The notes below the pieces were generated by a model. That model did no database searches, was not told the DNA's origin, and was given only the letters and a program-made list of their open reading frames with translations. The translations under genes and the position numbers were made by a program. Below, one piece after another: positions 52,644 to 60,651 of a stretch of 64,000 bases of DNA. Location: positions 181,863 through 245,862 of the forward strand of contig NZ_JAUORX010000006.1 of assembly GCF_030548175.1 (NCBI RefSeq). The letters run 5' to 3'. Each line of letters opens with the position of its first letter. The stretch's first letter is position 1. Source of the DNA: Cognatishimia sp. 1_MG-2023 (GTDB taxonomy: Bacteria > Pseudomonadota > Alphaproteobacteria > Rhodobacterales > Rhodobacteraceae).

Positions 52644-53932
52644 GCATCGTCCTCCGGTGAGAATTTGAAGAAGATCACTGAGAAAACCAGCAGGATCAGG
52701 AAGACAACCACAGCAACAGCCGCTCCAGCCCCTAGGTTGGACACTGCAAAGGCCTGTTCATAGACATTGACCGTCAGTGTTCGCGTACCAGCCGCACCAC
52801 CTGTGAGTAGGAAAATGTCGTCGAATTTATTGAACGTCCAAATGAAGCGCAGCAGGAAAAGAACCGCCATAATGCCCATCAGTTGCGGCAGAGAGATAAA
52901 GCGGAATTGTTGAAGTGGCGTAGCGCCATCAATCTCAGCAGCTTCGTATATATCAGTAGAGACCGACTGCATCCGCGCAAGGATGAACAACATCGCCAGC
53001 GGGAAATAGCGCCAAATTTCAAAGATGATCACAACAGTCAGTGCGACCGGAAACTCGAACGTCATACCAAGAATGTTGATGTCTACGGCACGTTGGCCAA
53101 GGAAACTGATCGGGCCGTCAATCACACCCAACTGAATCAAAAGGGCATTTAATGTGCCACCGGGACCGGGATCAAGCAACAGCACCCACGCAAGGGCAAC
53201 CGCGATAACGGGGGCCACATACGGGGACAGATAAAGCCCACGTAGAAAGCTGCGGCCGAAGAAGGTCATGTTCATCAATTGGGCTGCGAACAGGCCCATC
53301 ACTAGCGCGCCGATGGTGCCTGCGATCGTGTAATAAAGCGAAGCCCACAATACAGGCCAAAAGTCTGATGCGTCGAACACCTTGCGGAAGTTATCGAGGG
53401 TGAAGTCATCGTTCGTAAGGATATTTTCAGGAACGAATTCAAACGCAGCCTCTGTTTCTTTGACGTTGATCGGAGCATCAATAAACGCTTGCGTGGCGGC
53501 AACGCGTACGATGATGTCTTCGCGCTTCCCAGCCTCGTAGTCGCTAAGATCGCAGGCGATCACAGCCTCAGCTATAGAGCAGCGGTCATCAACGTTCAGA
53601 ATGCTCAATGTGTCTGGCAGAGTGTCAGTCATGGAGACATCTGCGATTCCGCTTTTGCGGGAGGAGTTGCGGATGCGATACCGGATGTCTGCCTCGTCTC
53701 CAACGGCCTCAAGTTTGCCCATCAAACGCTCGTTCACGAGGATTGAGGGAGCCCGAAGATCACCAAGTGTGACTGGCTTGAAGCTGATCCAGACGTTTGC
53801 AAACAACGGAAACAGTACAACAGACAACACTATCAGGAATGTCGGTAATAATAGCGCATAGGCGAAGCGCATTTCACGCTTGGCCAAGGGGCCAAGGCCA
53901 CTTGGTGGTTTTGGTGTGTTTTCAGGTATCAT
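52640..53932 (-). CDS. Carbohydrate ABC permease (MalF type) with a DUF11-like beta insertion
   Basis: This 430-residue permease (ATG 53932) has a first helix at about 22-48, then about 120 residues before the permease core that starts near residue 175. The insertion reads like a DUF11-type repeat: IADVSMTDTLPDTLSILNVD with two cysteines (CSIAEAVIAC) and EDIIVRVAATQ. The core has FWPVLWASLYYTIAGTIGAL and an EAA loop (EAAEIDGATPLQQFRFISLP). MalF of E. coli also has a periplasmic insertion but of other fold. The insertion should lie in the periplasm, close to the docking binding protein. Confidence 0.87.
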   Translation of the reverse strand: MIPENTPKPPSGLGPLAKREMRFAYALLLPTFLIVLSVVLFPLFANVWISFKPVTLGDLRAPSILVNERLMGKLEAVGDEADIRYRIRNSSRKSGIADVSMTDTLPDTLSILNVDDRCSIAEAVIACDLSDYEAGKREDIIVRVAATQAFIDAPINVKETEAAFEFVPENILTNDDFTLDNFRKVFDASDFWPVLWASLYYTIAGTIGALVMGLFAAQLMNMTFFGRSFLRGLYLSPYVAPVIAVALAWVLLLDPGPGGTLNALLIQLGVIDGPISFLGQRAVDINILGMTFEFPVALTVVIIFEIWRYFPLAMLFILARMQSVSTDIYEAAEIDGATPLQQFRFISLPQLMGIMAVLFLLRFIWTFNKFDDIFLLTGGAAGTRTLTVNVYEQAFAVSNLGAGAAVAVVVFLILLVFSVIFFKFSPEDDA

Positions 53933-53951
53933 GATTTCATCCGCTTGAAAT

Positions 53952-53980
53952 GGGGTGACACACCAATGGCGCGTCACCCC
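53952..53980 (-). terminator. Intercistronic hairpin after the receptor gene of the glycosidase operon
   Basis: An 8-bp perfect stem GGGGTGAC/GTCACCCC with a 13-base loop, 9 bases past the receptor stop, without T run. Confidence 0.6.
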
Positions 53981-53989
53981 CGGGAAGTT

Positions 53990-55336
53990 TTACAGATCAA
54001 GAGCCTTATGCTCTGCGACGATCTTGTCGGCTGCTTCCTGCACGCTTAGATCACCATCTGTCATTTCGCGGATAACCCGGCTCATGATTTGGGAGTTGAC
54101 GATTTTGGACGCTGTCGCCAACTGGCCGTCAGCCACGCCCCAACGGTCACCCACGGACAAGCCGGCGACGATATCGTCGATTACAGACTGCGGATAGATT
54201 TCTCCAAGTGGTGCTTTCCGATCAACGCCCACATCCAGACCAGCCCATGTGACCTCAAAGGACGTATCACCCGCTTCGGTACCGCGGCGCACTGGGAACT
54301 TGCCCTCAGGTGCCTGAGACAGCCATTGGCCGTAGCCTTCGGACATCACGTATTCAACGAATTCCTGAGCAACACCAGTGTTCGCATCAGCTGTAATCCC
54401 GAGGTAGCGCACGTCTGCATAAGCAGAGCCATCTGCGTTGCCTGGACCTGAAATAACAGTCGAAAAGCCAGTTGCACCAGCCAATTCGGTAGTTGTTGGA
54501 TCATCGTTGATTGTGACAGGAGCACTGTCACGTAGACCACCAAGTTCGTCTAGGATCGACGGGGACCAGATTACCATCGCCGCTTTGCCATCAAGATACA
54601 GCTCGCGGGATTGGGACCAATAGAGATCGCCATCAGGAGAGTTTGTAACGAGGGATTGATACAGCTCCAATAGTTCAACAAGGTGCGTCGTGTCTTCGTT
54701 GATGGACCCGTCTGCGTTTACAGGGGAATAGCCGGTTGCGAGCGAAAGGTGCTCGATCAGCTGCATCATGTAGCCTTCGTCGATCTTGGTCGCCGCAACA
54801 AAGCCGTACATGGATGGCGGGTTGTGCAGGGCTTTCATCGCCGCGTTCATCGCGTCAAACGTAGTTGGTGCTTCAAGGCCTGCGGCCTTAAACAGATCCG
54901 CGCGGTAAACGATAAGCTGTGTCCAACCATCTGAAGGGACTGCAACGATTTCACCGTCAGACATGGCCATAGAAACTGGGCCTTCGGCAAAGCTGTCTAC
55001 GCCAAGGTTATCCATGACTTCGCTTGCGGCTGCGGTGTCCAGAAGACCTGCTTCGGAATAGGGTAGGATGTGGCTGACAGTCAGGTTGATAACGTCAGGC
55101 AAGTCGCCAGCTGCGAATGCAGCAGTCGCACGCGTTTGAATGTCAGACTCTTCAACCGGAATGATTTCGACCGAGTGACCTGATGCGGCCTCAAAGCCTG
55201 CGGCCATCTTTTCTTGAACGGCGATACGCTCTGGTTGAACTTCCATTGTCCAGAAACGGATGGTGTCTGCTGACACAGCCCCAGCAAGAACAGTAGATGC
55301 TAGCAGACCAGCTAGAATATGTGTCGTGCGTTTCAT
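53990..55336 (-). CDS. Carbohydrate ABC transporter binding protein
   Basis: This 448-residue periplasmic receptor of family 1 starts behind GGGAGGA with a Sec signal (HILAGLLASTVLAGAVSA, then DTIRFWTMEVQPERI). Core features are AGDLPDVINLTVSHILPYSE and VPSDGWTQLIVYRADLFKAA. It begins the operon receptor-permease-permease-hydrolase-ATPase. The LacI gene overlaps its start by four bases, so regulator and receptor can be cotranscribed. Confidence 0.9.
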   Translation of the reverse strand: MKRTTHILAGLLASTVLAGAVSADTIRFWTMEVQPERIAVQEKMAAGFEAASGHSVEIIPVEESDIQTRATAAFAAGDLPDVINLTVSHILPYSEAGLLDTAAASEVMDNLGVDSFAEGPVSMAMSDGEIVAVPSDGWTQLIVYRADLFKAAGLEAPTTFDAMNAAMKALHNPPSMYGFVAATKIDEGYMMQLIEHLSLATGYSPVNADGSINEDTTHLVELLELYQSLVTNSPDGDLYWSQSRELYLDGKAAMVIWSPSILDELGGLRDSAPVTINDDPTTTELAGATGFSTVISGPGNADGSAYADVRYLGITADANTGVAQEFVEYVMSEGYGQWLSQAPEGKFPVRRGTEAGDTSFEVTWAGLDVGVDRKAPLGEIYPQSVIDDIVAGLSVGDRWGVADGQLATASKIVNSQIMSRVIREMTDGDLSVQEAADKIVAEHKALDL

Positions 55337-56403
55337 GTGGTTTCCTCCCTATTTGAAACGTTCGTTTGAGCCGTTGTTAAGTGTAATGGCCCGTCTGTTT
55401 TGCGGCGCACCAAATGTGCGCGCCGCAATTCCTGATGTTGGGATGGTTCGTCTCCGTCGATGATTGACAGCAGCATATCTCCCAATCGGCGGCCCGCATG
55501 TGCCTGCGGTTGTGCCATTGTCGTTAGTGGGGGATTGGAATGGACGCCAAATTTGAGACCATCATAGCCGATCACCGAAACATCCACGCCCGGCTGTAAG
55601 CCATGGGCGCGGATCGCGGCCAAAGCGCCAAGCGCCATCGTGTCAGATAAACAGACCACAGCGGTGGGTGGATTGGACAATTCTAGCAACATATTGGTCG
55701 CAATCTCACCACCATCATCACTGAATTCCGCAATCTGGATCAGCTCGGGGTCGGCTGTAAGACCGTTCTCTTCCAATGCGCGCGTGTAACCGTTCAAACG
55801 ATCCTGCGCGAATTGGTGCTGTAATGGCGCGCCAACAAACGCAATGCGGCTGTGACCCAGTTCAATAAGATGGTTAACGGCCGTTACAAACGCATCTTCG
55901 CCATCCACATCATACCAAGCATAGTCGGCACAGGACGCAGTACGACCGTGAACCACAAAGGGACATTTCAGTTCCTGCAGTAAACGGATGCGAGCGTCGT
56001 TCTTGGCCGGGCGAGATATTACTAATCCGCCAACGCGACCGGAGCGCACCATGCGTTCAATATGTGCCAACTCATCCTTGGATGAATCCGACTGCACGAC
56101 AAGCAAATCCCAGCTTCGCCTGCTGAGTGCTTCGCCCAGACCTTGCAGCAATTGTGCCGAAAATGGCTGCGCAATAGAGTTTCCAAACCGTGGCATCAGA
56201 TAACCAACAGTCTCAGGGTTCCCGATTGATAGGCGCCGCGCATTTTGGTTGGCACGATACCCCAATTCATCTGCAGCACGCTTTACCCGTTCACGGGTGA
56301 CTGGGCTGATATCTGCATAATTGTTCAGCGCACGGCTTACTGTCCCAACCGTAAGGCCAAGATGTGCCGCTAAGACTTTCAAGCTAACTGGTTTACTAGT
56401 CAT
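55333..56403 (-). CDS. LacI family regulator of the glycosidase/transport operon
   Basis: This 356-residue regulator has a LacI helix-turn-helix (KVLAAHLGLTVGTVSRALNN) with the hinge region YADISPVTRERVKRAADELGY split over it, and an effector domain with VGYLMPRFGNSIAQPFSAQL and VVCLSDTMALGALAAIRAHG. The stop overlaps the receptor gene start (ATGA). Two identical operators lie in the divergent region upstream, so it should control both its own operon and the isomerase gene. Confidence 0.92.
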   Translation of the reverse strand: MTSKPVSLKVLAAHLGLTVGTVSRALNNYADISPVTRERVKRAADELGYRANQNARRLSIGNPETVGYLMPRFGNSIAQPFSAQLLQGLGEALSRRSWDLLVVQSDSSKDELAHIERMVRSGRVGGLVISRPAKNDARIRLLQELKCPFVVHGRTASCADYAWYDVDGEDAFVTAVNHLIELGHSRIAFVGAPLQHQFAQDRLNGYTRALEENGLTADPELIQIAEFSDDGGEIATNMLLELSNPPTAVVCLSDTMALGALAAIRAHGLQPGVDVSVIGYDGLKFGVHSNPPLTTMAQPQAHAGRRLGDMLLSIIDGDEPSQHQELRRAHLVRRKTDGPLHLTTAQTNVSNREETT

Positions 56404-56432
56404 CGAATCCCCTCCCCCTTCATAAACGCTAA

Positions 56433-56448
56433 CCGAAAGCGGTTTCGG
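56433..56448. promoter_or_regulatory. LacI operator 1
   Basis: CCGAAA-GCGG-TTTCGG, an inverted repeat with 6-base arms, 30 bases upstream of the LacI start. Identical to operator 2; centres 31 bases apart, about three helix turns. Confidence 0.8.
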
Positions 56449-56463
56449 AAAGCAATACCTAAA

Positions 56464-56479
56464 CCGAAAGCGGTTTCGG
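56464..56479. promoter_or_regulatory. LacI operator 2
   Basis: The same 16-base sequence as at 56433. Two sites on one face of the helix allow cooperative binding or short-range bridging by the LacI-type dimer/tetramer. Confidence 0.8.
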
Positions 56480-56553
56480 GAGACGGCAAGATGCCCTATG
56501 AATTTACTGAACCAGATTCGGGTGGCACACCCAAACCTACGGAGACAGCACGG

Positions 56554-57237
56554 ATGAAACGCTCACGTATCAACGATATTATTGTCCAATCAGATGAAAT
56601 GATGCGCAGCTTCGGCTTTGTGATGCCGCCATTTGCCTATTGGTCACCAGACGAATTCAAGGCGCGAAAAGATGACGCCAAGAACGTGATTAGTGCGCGT
56701 TGCGGGTGGGATATTACTGACTATGGTGCCGGTAAATATGACGAAATGGGTCTGTTCTTGTTCACTCTACGCAATGGCCGTTTGGCTGATCTGCAACGGG
56801 GCGGAGGCATGTGTTATGCCGAGAAATTGCTCATATCGAAGCAGGATCAATTGAGTCCTATGCACACCCATGCCCTCAAGGCCGAAGACATCATCAACCG
56901 TGGTGGGGCAACGCTGGTCATTGAGCTGTTCGGGTCCGATGCAAACGGCAATTTTGATGAGGCCAGCGGCGGCACGGTTTATTGCGATGGGATCAAACGC
57001 GACTTTAAAGCGGGTGAAAAACTGCGCCTTGACCCGGGAGAGAGCGTCACTTTGATGCCCGGCGATTGGCATGCTTTCTGGGGTGAAGGGGGAGATGTTC
57101 TTATCGGCGAAGTGTCTACCGTGAATGACGACGAGACCGACAATATCTTCCGTGAACCGATCGGGCGATTTGCCACGATCGAAGAAGACGTAGACCCCAA
57201 GCACCTGCTCGTGAGCGATTACCGAACTTGGCTATAA
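56554..57237 (+). CDS. D-lyxose/D-mannose ketol-isomerase (cupin)
   Basis: This 227-residue cupin matches the D-lyxose isomerase family: RSFGFVMPPFAYWSPDEF, GGGMCYAEKLLISKQDQLSP, then MHTHALKAEDIINRGGATLV with metal-binding histidines and glutamate, and MPGDWHAFWGEGG with the last histidine. It interconverts D-lyxose/D-xylulose or D-mannose/D-fructose. I chose ATG 56554 (GGAG at a good distance; family proteins start MKRS..IN). An in-frame ATG at 56491 adds 21 residues without family similarity and lies right behind operator 2. Divergent from the LacI gene, it may turn mannose released by the hydrolase into fructose. Confidence 0.85.
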   Translation: MKRSRINDIIVQSDEMMRSFGFVMPPFAYWSPDEFKARKDDAKNVISARCGWDITDYGAGKYDEMGLFLFTLRNGRLADLQRGGGMCYAEKLLISKQDQLSPMHTHALKAEDIINRGGATLVIELFGSDANGNFDEASGGTVYCDGIKRDFKAGEKLRLDPGESVTLMPGDWHAFWGEGGDVLIGEVSTVNDDETDNIFREPIGRFATIEEDVDPKHLLVSDYRTWL

Positions 57238-57859
57238 ACCTCATGATCGAAAACGCTTAAGTCGTGGGAAATTTCGCGCAAGCTATTGTGGCGCTGTATG
57301 TCGGCCCTTTGGATGAGTTGGTCAGGTTCCTTGGTTTTGGAAAATAGTTTCCGTTTCAACAGAACGCAGAACGTTTTGGCGGAAAGTAATGGCGGCAACT
57401 CTCACTCAATGCCATTAGGTGCCATTCGCACAAATATCATCTTCGATGAATAGGTTAGCTCTGCCTTCCCCTTTGAGCACGCGCTATCAACGCATCGAAT
57501 TAGGTGTCTATAATCTATGGTGCCCCGCCGGATCCATTGGATAAGAAACCGAACATTAGTATTGCCAATGCCTCAGAATGAGCCAAGCAGATTACACAGG
57601 GGAACCGGCGATCCAATTTGTAAAGAATATGTTTGGGATGCTGGGGAAGGTTTTGGGGTTGCAGATAACGTGAGCATAAAAGCAGTTAGCAGATACTGCC
57701 TATGCGCTGAGTTGATCAGCAGCAAATCCGACAACTCATCTTCAGCCGTTTCCGACGAACGTCAGAAATGTCCCGCTCAGTCGTCATTGGCCAGGATGAT
57801 GGTGGAGGTCACCAGTGCGGACAAACCCGCCACTTCCTGATCGATATCGAATGACTGCT
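57238..57859. other. Gene-poor gap between the isomerase and the DMT transporter genes
   Basis: 622 bases without a convincing gene. Short open frames occur on both strands (for example 57517-57840 on the plus strand), but their sequences show no family pattern and no good ribosome site. Both flanking genes end here, so it may hold terminators and decayed sequence. Nothing is recognised. Confidence 0.4.
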
Positions 57860-58813
57860 TCAAACCTCAGTTGAGGGTTGGGAGGGTTGCGGATCTTGCG
57901 TCCTTGTTGCCCCCCACGTCGCCATCAACGCGCCGCTGATGTAGAGGGATAGCCCGGCAAACGTTGCTGTAGAATACAGGACACGCCCATCAATGAGTTG
58001 CATCAGGAACACCATTGCCGGGCCAAGTGCCGTTACCGCCGCGATCATAGATGCTGAGACCAGAGGGACTGCTTTTTGAACGAGATATAGAGGGAACGCG
58101 ATCACCGCCAAACCAATCAAGATGATCCATTTGAGGTCGCTTGCTTGCGTCGAAGAACCTTTGTCATCCAGTCCTATCATAAAGGCCATGCCTGCGATCA
58201 AGGCGTATAGCACGAAACGCAGGCCAAACTGGGCAAGTGGTCCCACCCCTTTGCCGTTTAGCCTTACCGAGTAAAGAATGACGAAAGCAGTGCAACCGCC
58301 TGACAACGCAGAAAGGCCAACCCCGCTCATTGCGGCAAGCCATCCGCCTCTAACGAAGCCTGACCATCCGAAAATTGTCATTGCAGCCAACATGATGATT
58401 GAAAATAGGTTCAGCGCATTGCCAATGCCAACAAGACGGCGCTTTGGAGAAACGGCTTCGGGCAACCCCATCCAATTGCCTATGATGGTTCCTAGCGGCA
58501 CCATGCCAGAGAAAATCGTGAAGACCACCGCTGGCTCTATCAACTGGACGGCTGTGAAATATGTTGTCCATGTGATTGCTGCAAAGAGGTTCAGCGTCAG
58601 CACTATCCTCCAAGCTCGGACTGATGCCCTTAGCTCAGCGGGGCGCAGAATGGCCGTGACGACGGTACATCCGACAACTGATATCCCAAAAACCCAAAAG
58701 CCGATAAGGAAAGAATCCACCTCTTGAAACACAGCGCCAAGGTAGACGGCCTGGAAAGCCTCAAGAGTGACGAAGGACAGACAGAAAATCAGTCCAAGGT
58801 GAGTGCTTGACAT
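57860..58813 (-). CDS. DMT/EamA family transporter
   Basis: This 317-residue protein has about ten hydrophobic segments arranged as two EamA halves, with ITWTTYFTAVQLIEPAVVFT in the first half and GMVPLGTIIG after it. Such proteins export amino acids or other metabolites, or import nucleotide-type compounds. Divergent from an Lrp/AsnC-type regulator (97-base gap), a pattern typical of amino-acid exporters. The substrate is unknown. Confidence 0.82.
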   Translation of the reverse strand: MSSTHLGLIFCLSFVTLEAFQAVYLGAVFQEVDSFLIGFWVFGISVVGCTVVTAILRPAELRASVRAWRIVLTLNLFAAITWTTYFTAVQLIEPAVVFTIFSGMVPLGTIIGNWMGLPEAVSPKRRLVGIGNALNLFSIIMLAAMTIFGWSGFVRGGWLAAMSGVGLSALSGGCTAFVILYSVRLNGKGVGPLAQFGLRFVLYALIAGMAFMIGLDDKGSSTQASDLKWIILIGLAVIAFPLYLVQKAVPLVSASMIAAVTALGPAMVFLMQLIDGRVLYSTATFAGLSLYISGALMATWGATRTQDPQPSQPSTEV

Positions 58814-58910
58814 AGGGAAGGCTCCGTTCTTACTAGCGTAAGCCTATGGATTTTTCCTGCAATGTGTGGTCAAATTCTTCAAAATTTTGACGTAATCTTG
58901 CAGGGATGAG

Positions 58911-59393
58911 ATGGACGAACTTGACGCGCGGATTGTTGAAGCATTGCAAACCCGTGGTGACATGACCCATGCCGAATTGGCAGATCGTGTTGGGTCCACG
59001 GCTTCAACCTGCCTACGTAGAATTCGTGATTTGCGAAAATCTGGGGTTCTTACGCACAATATCTTTCTTGCAGAAGCAGCCAAACTGGGCCGTGGCTTAA
59101 GTGCGGTAATAACCGTTTCGACAAAAGATCACACCCGCTCGGATAGGGAAAAATTTGCGACTGGCATCCAAGAAGAACCATCTATCGCATATGCCTACGG
59201 TGTGACCGGTGAGCTAGATGCTATCTTGATTGGAAACTTCAGGGATATGGTTGAATATCAGCAAGTATGCGATCGGCTCTTCGATGGCGTAGAAAGCATT
59301 GTCCGATACACCACGCATTTCATCGCAGAGTCATATAAGAGCGTGCCCGCCATTCCGTGTGATGCGGTCAGTCAAGGAATGCGTTCACCATAA
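58911..59393 (+). CDS. Lrp/AsnC family transcriptional regulator
   Basis: This 160-residue regulator has an AsnC-type helix-turn-helix (MTHAELADRVGSTASTCLRR) and an RAM effector domain (EEPSIAYAYGVTGELDAILI with the G-x-x-D core). It is divergent from the DMT transporter gene and probably controls it in response to an amino acid. Confidence 0.9.
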   Translation: MDELDARIVEALQTRGDMTHAELADRVGSTASTCLRRIRDLRKSGVLTHNIFLAEAAKLGRGLSAVITVSTKDHTRSDREKFATGIQEEPSIAYAYGVTGELDAILIGNFRDMVEYQQVCDRLFDGVESIVRYTTHFIAESYKSVPAIPCDAVSQGMRSP

Positions 59394-60651
59394 CCAGACG
59401 TTAGCCGCGATGCAGAAAATCAGCAATATGGGCTCTTAGCGGACATTTTCTGCATTGCGACATGAATTGAGACGGGGCCTGTGGTCCCGTCGCTTTTATC
59501 TCTTGGGCCAGCGGGATTTGGACAAGCCAAACGCCCCTGGCCGTCAGGGTGAGGACGCTGCCCTCCCCCTCGGGCAACCCCATTAGACAGGGCCGTGTCC
59601 TCGGCTGCGCCTGCGGGCAGCACCACCCCTGTCGAATAGCATTGCCTCGCCCCCTCCCGCGTTCGCCACGTGGCAGATCAGCAGGAACAGGCGGCTTCGC
59701 CGACTGATCTGCAAATCAGCCCTGATTTTCCAAAAAGGAAGTCAGATCAAACGAAACCGCTTGCAGGAGCATGAAATGAGGAAATTGGGTCAGTTTGTGA
59801 CGCAAAGGTCAAAGTTGTCTGACGTTCAACAATGGGTGTGGGACGTCGCGAACCTTTGACTCTTGTGGAAGCAAAAACCTCAAGAAATAAGAATATTACG
59901 TCATTCAATTCTGCCCCAAACGTCAAGCATTTCTGACCCAGAACTCAAAGCGGCCTTTTGTTGAAGCTGCGGCGAAGGTCTCGAAAGAGCCCATCCTGTG
60001 AATTTGATTTTCTCGCTGCGCGCGCTCGCAGCGCGGAATTTACCGCGTGCGCATCATCTTGACCACGGCAATGCGGCGTATAGAGCGGCCATACGTGTCG
60101 GGTGCAGCATAATTTCGTCAGGCAATGAGCCAGACACGGGACAAAACACCATTTCGCTGCGGATGCGCTATCGTTCTCTATCTGCGGCTGTTGATACAAA
60201 AGGGTTTTTCGATCTCATCGGGTTCATGGTTCTCTCCGAGGTCGCCTGATTTCAGGCGCATCGACATTCGTCGGCGAGGTCATCCGGCCAACCAACGTCC
60301 GTTTTCGGAGAGCCAGGCGATCACCAGAGGAAAACACGCTTTAAAATAGCAACGACTTACGCAAAGTTGCCGCTGCAGAAAGCCTTGGCACCTTTGCGCT
60401 TGAAGAGCCCGCAGAGTGAACAGAACGCAACCGCGACAAGACCACAATTTGGCCCGAAAAATTCCACATCTTCTTTATTCAAGTGTCCTGCGACCAGTGT
60501 CGATCGGAATTGGAAATGCTGTTTGATCCTGCAGGGCGGTTTCATATGCAATTGTGACACTCAACAGAAAGACGACAACCAGCATAACCCTGTGAATTTA
60601 AGGGGTTCCCCTCCTGAAAACACAACCTAAAATTGATTCTTGGAGAGGTAA
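59394..60651. other. Repeat-rich, gene-poor region with relics
   Basis: About 1.26 kb with no convincing gene. Several structures occur: 59401-59465 and, inverted, 59945-60020 share a block (AAGAGCCCAT with a GAAAATC/TGATTTTC context). 59673-59712 is a 9-bp stem GCAGATCAG/CTGATCTGC enclosing a GGCGGCTTCGCC hairpin, followed by AAATCAG/CTGATTT at 59713-59728. 60014-60033 is a stem CGCTGCG/CGCAGCG. 60243-60258 is CGCCTGA/TCAGGCG. The repeat copy at 59766-59990 is listed separately. Short frames at 59998-60249, 60357-60560 (minus) and 60367-60630 show no family pattern. Confidence 0.5.
59766..59990. repeat. Diverged intergenic repeat, copy B
   Basis: Partner of 446-672, same order of blocks (GGAGCATGAAATG, GGAAATTGGGTCAGT, CTGACGTTCAACAA, GGTGTGGGACGTC, CCTTTGACTC, CAAAAACCTCAA, GAAAGAGC). 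In the same orientation as copy A. Not coding. Confidence 0.7.

Noticed and set aside
57517..57840. A 107-codon plus-strand frame in the gap after the isomerase gene
   Set aside because: Composition looks random, no recognisable motif and no convincing start; listed only as part of the gap.
59401..59583. A 60-codon minus-strand frame with a plausible ATG
   Set aside because: It overlaps a repeat-related block, has no family pattern and no clear ribosome site.
59673..59728. An integron attC-like or retron-like structure
   Set aside because: The nested hairpins lack attC core sites, and no integrase or reverse transcriptase gene is nearby.
60357..60630. Overlapping frames on both strands upstream of the ligase gene, one with several cysteines
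   Set aside because: The cysteine spacing matches no metal-binding family that I know; neither strand has a good start.
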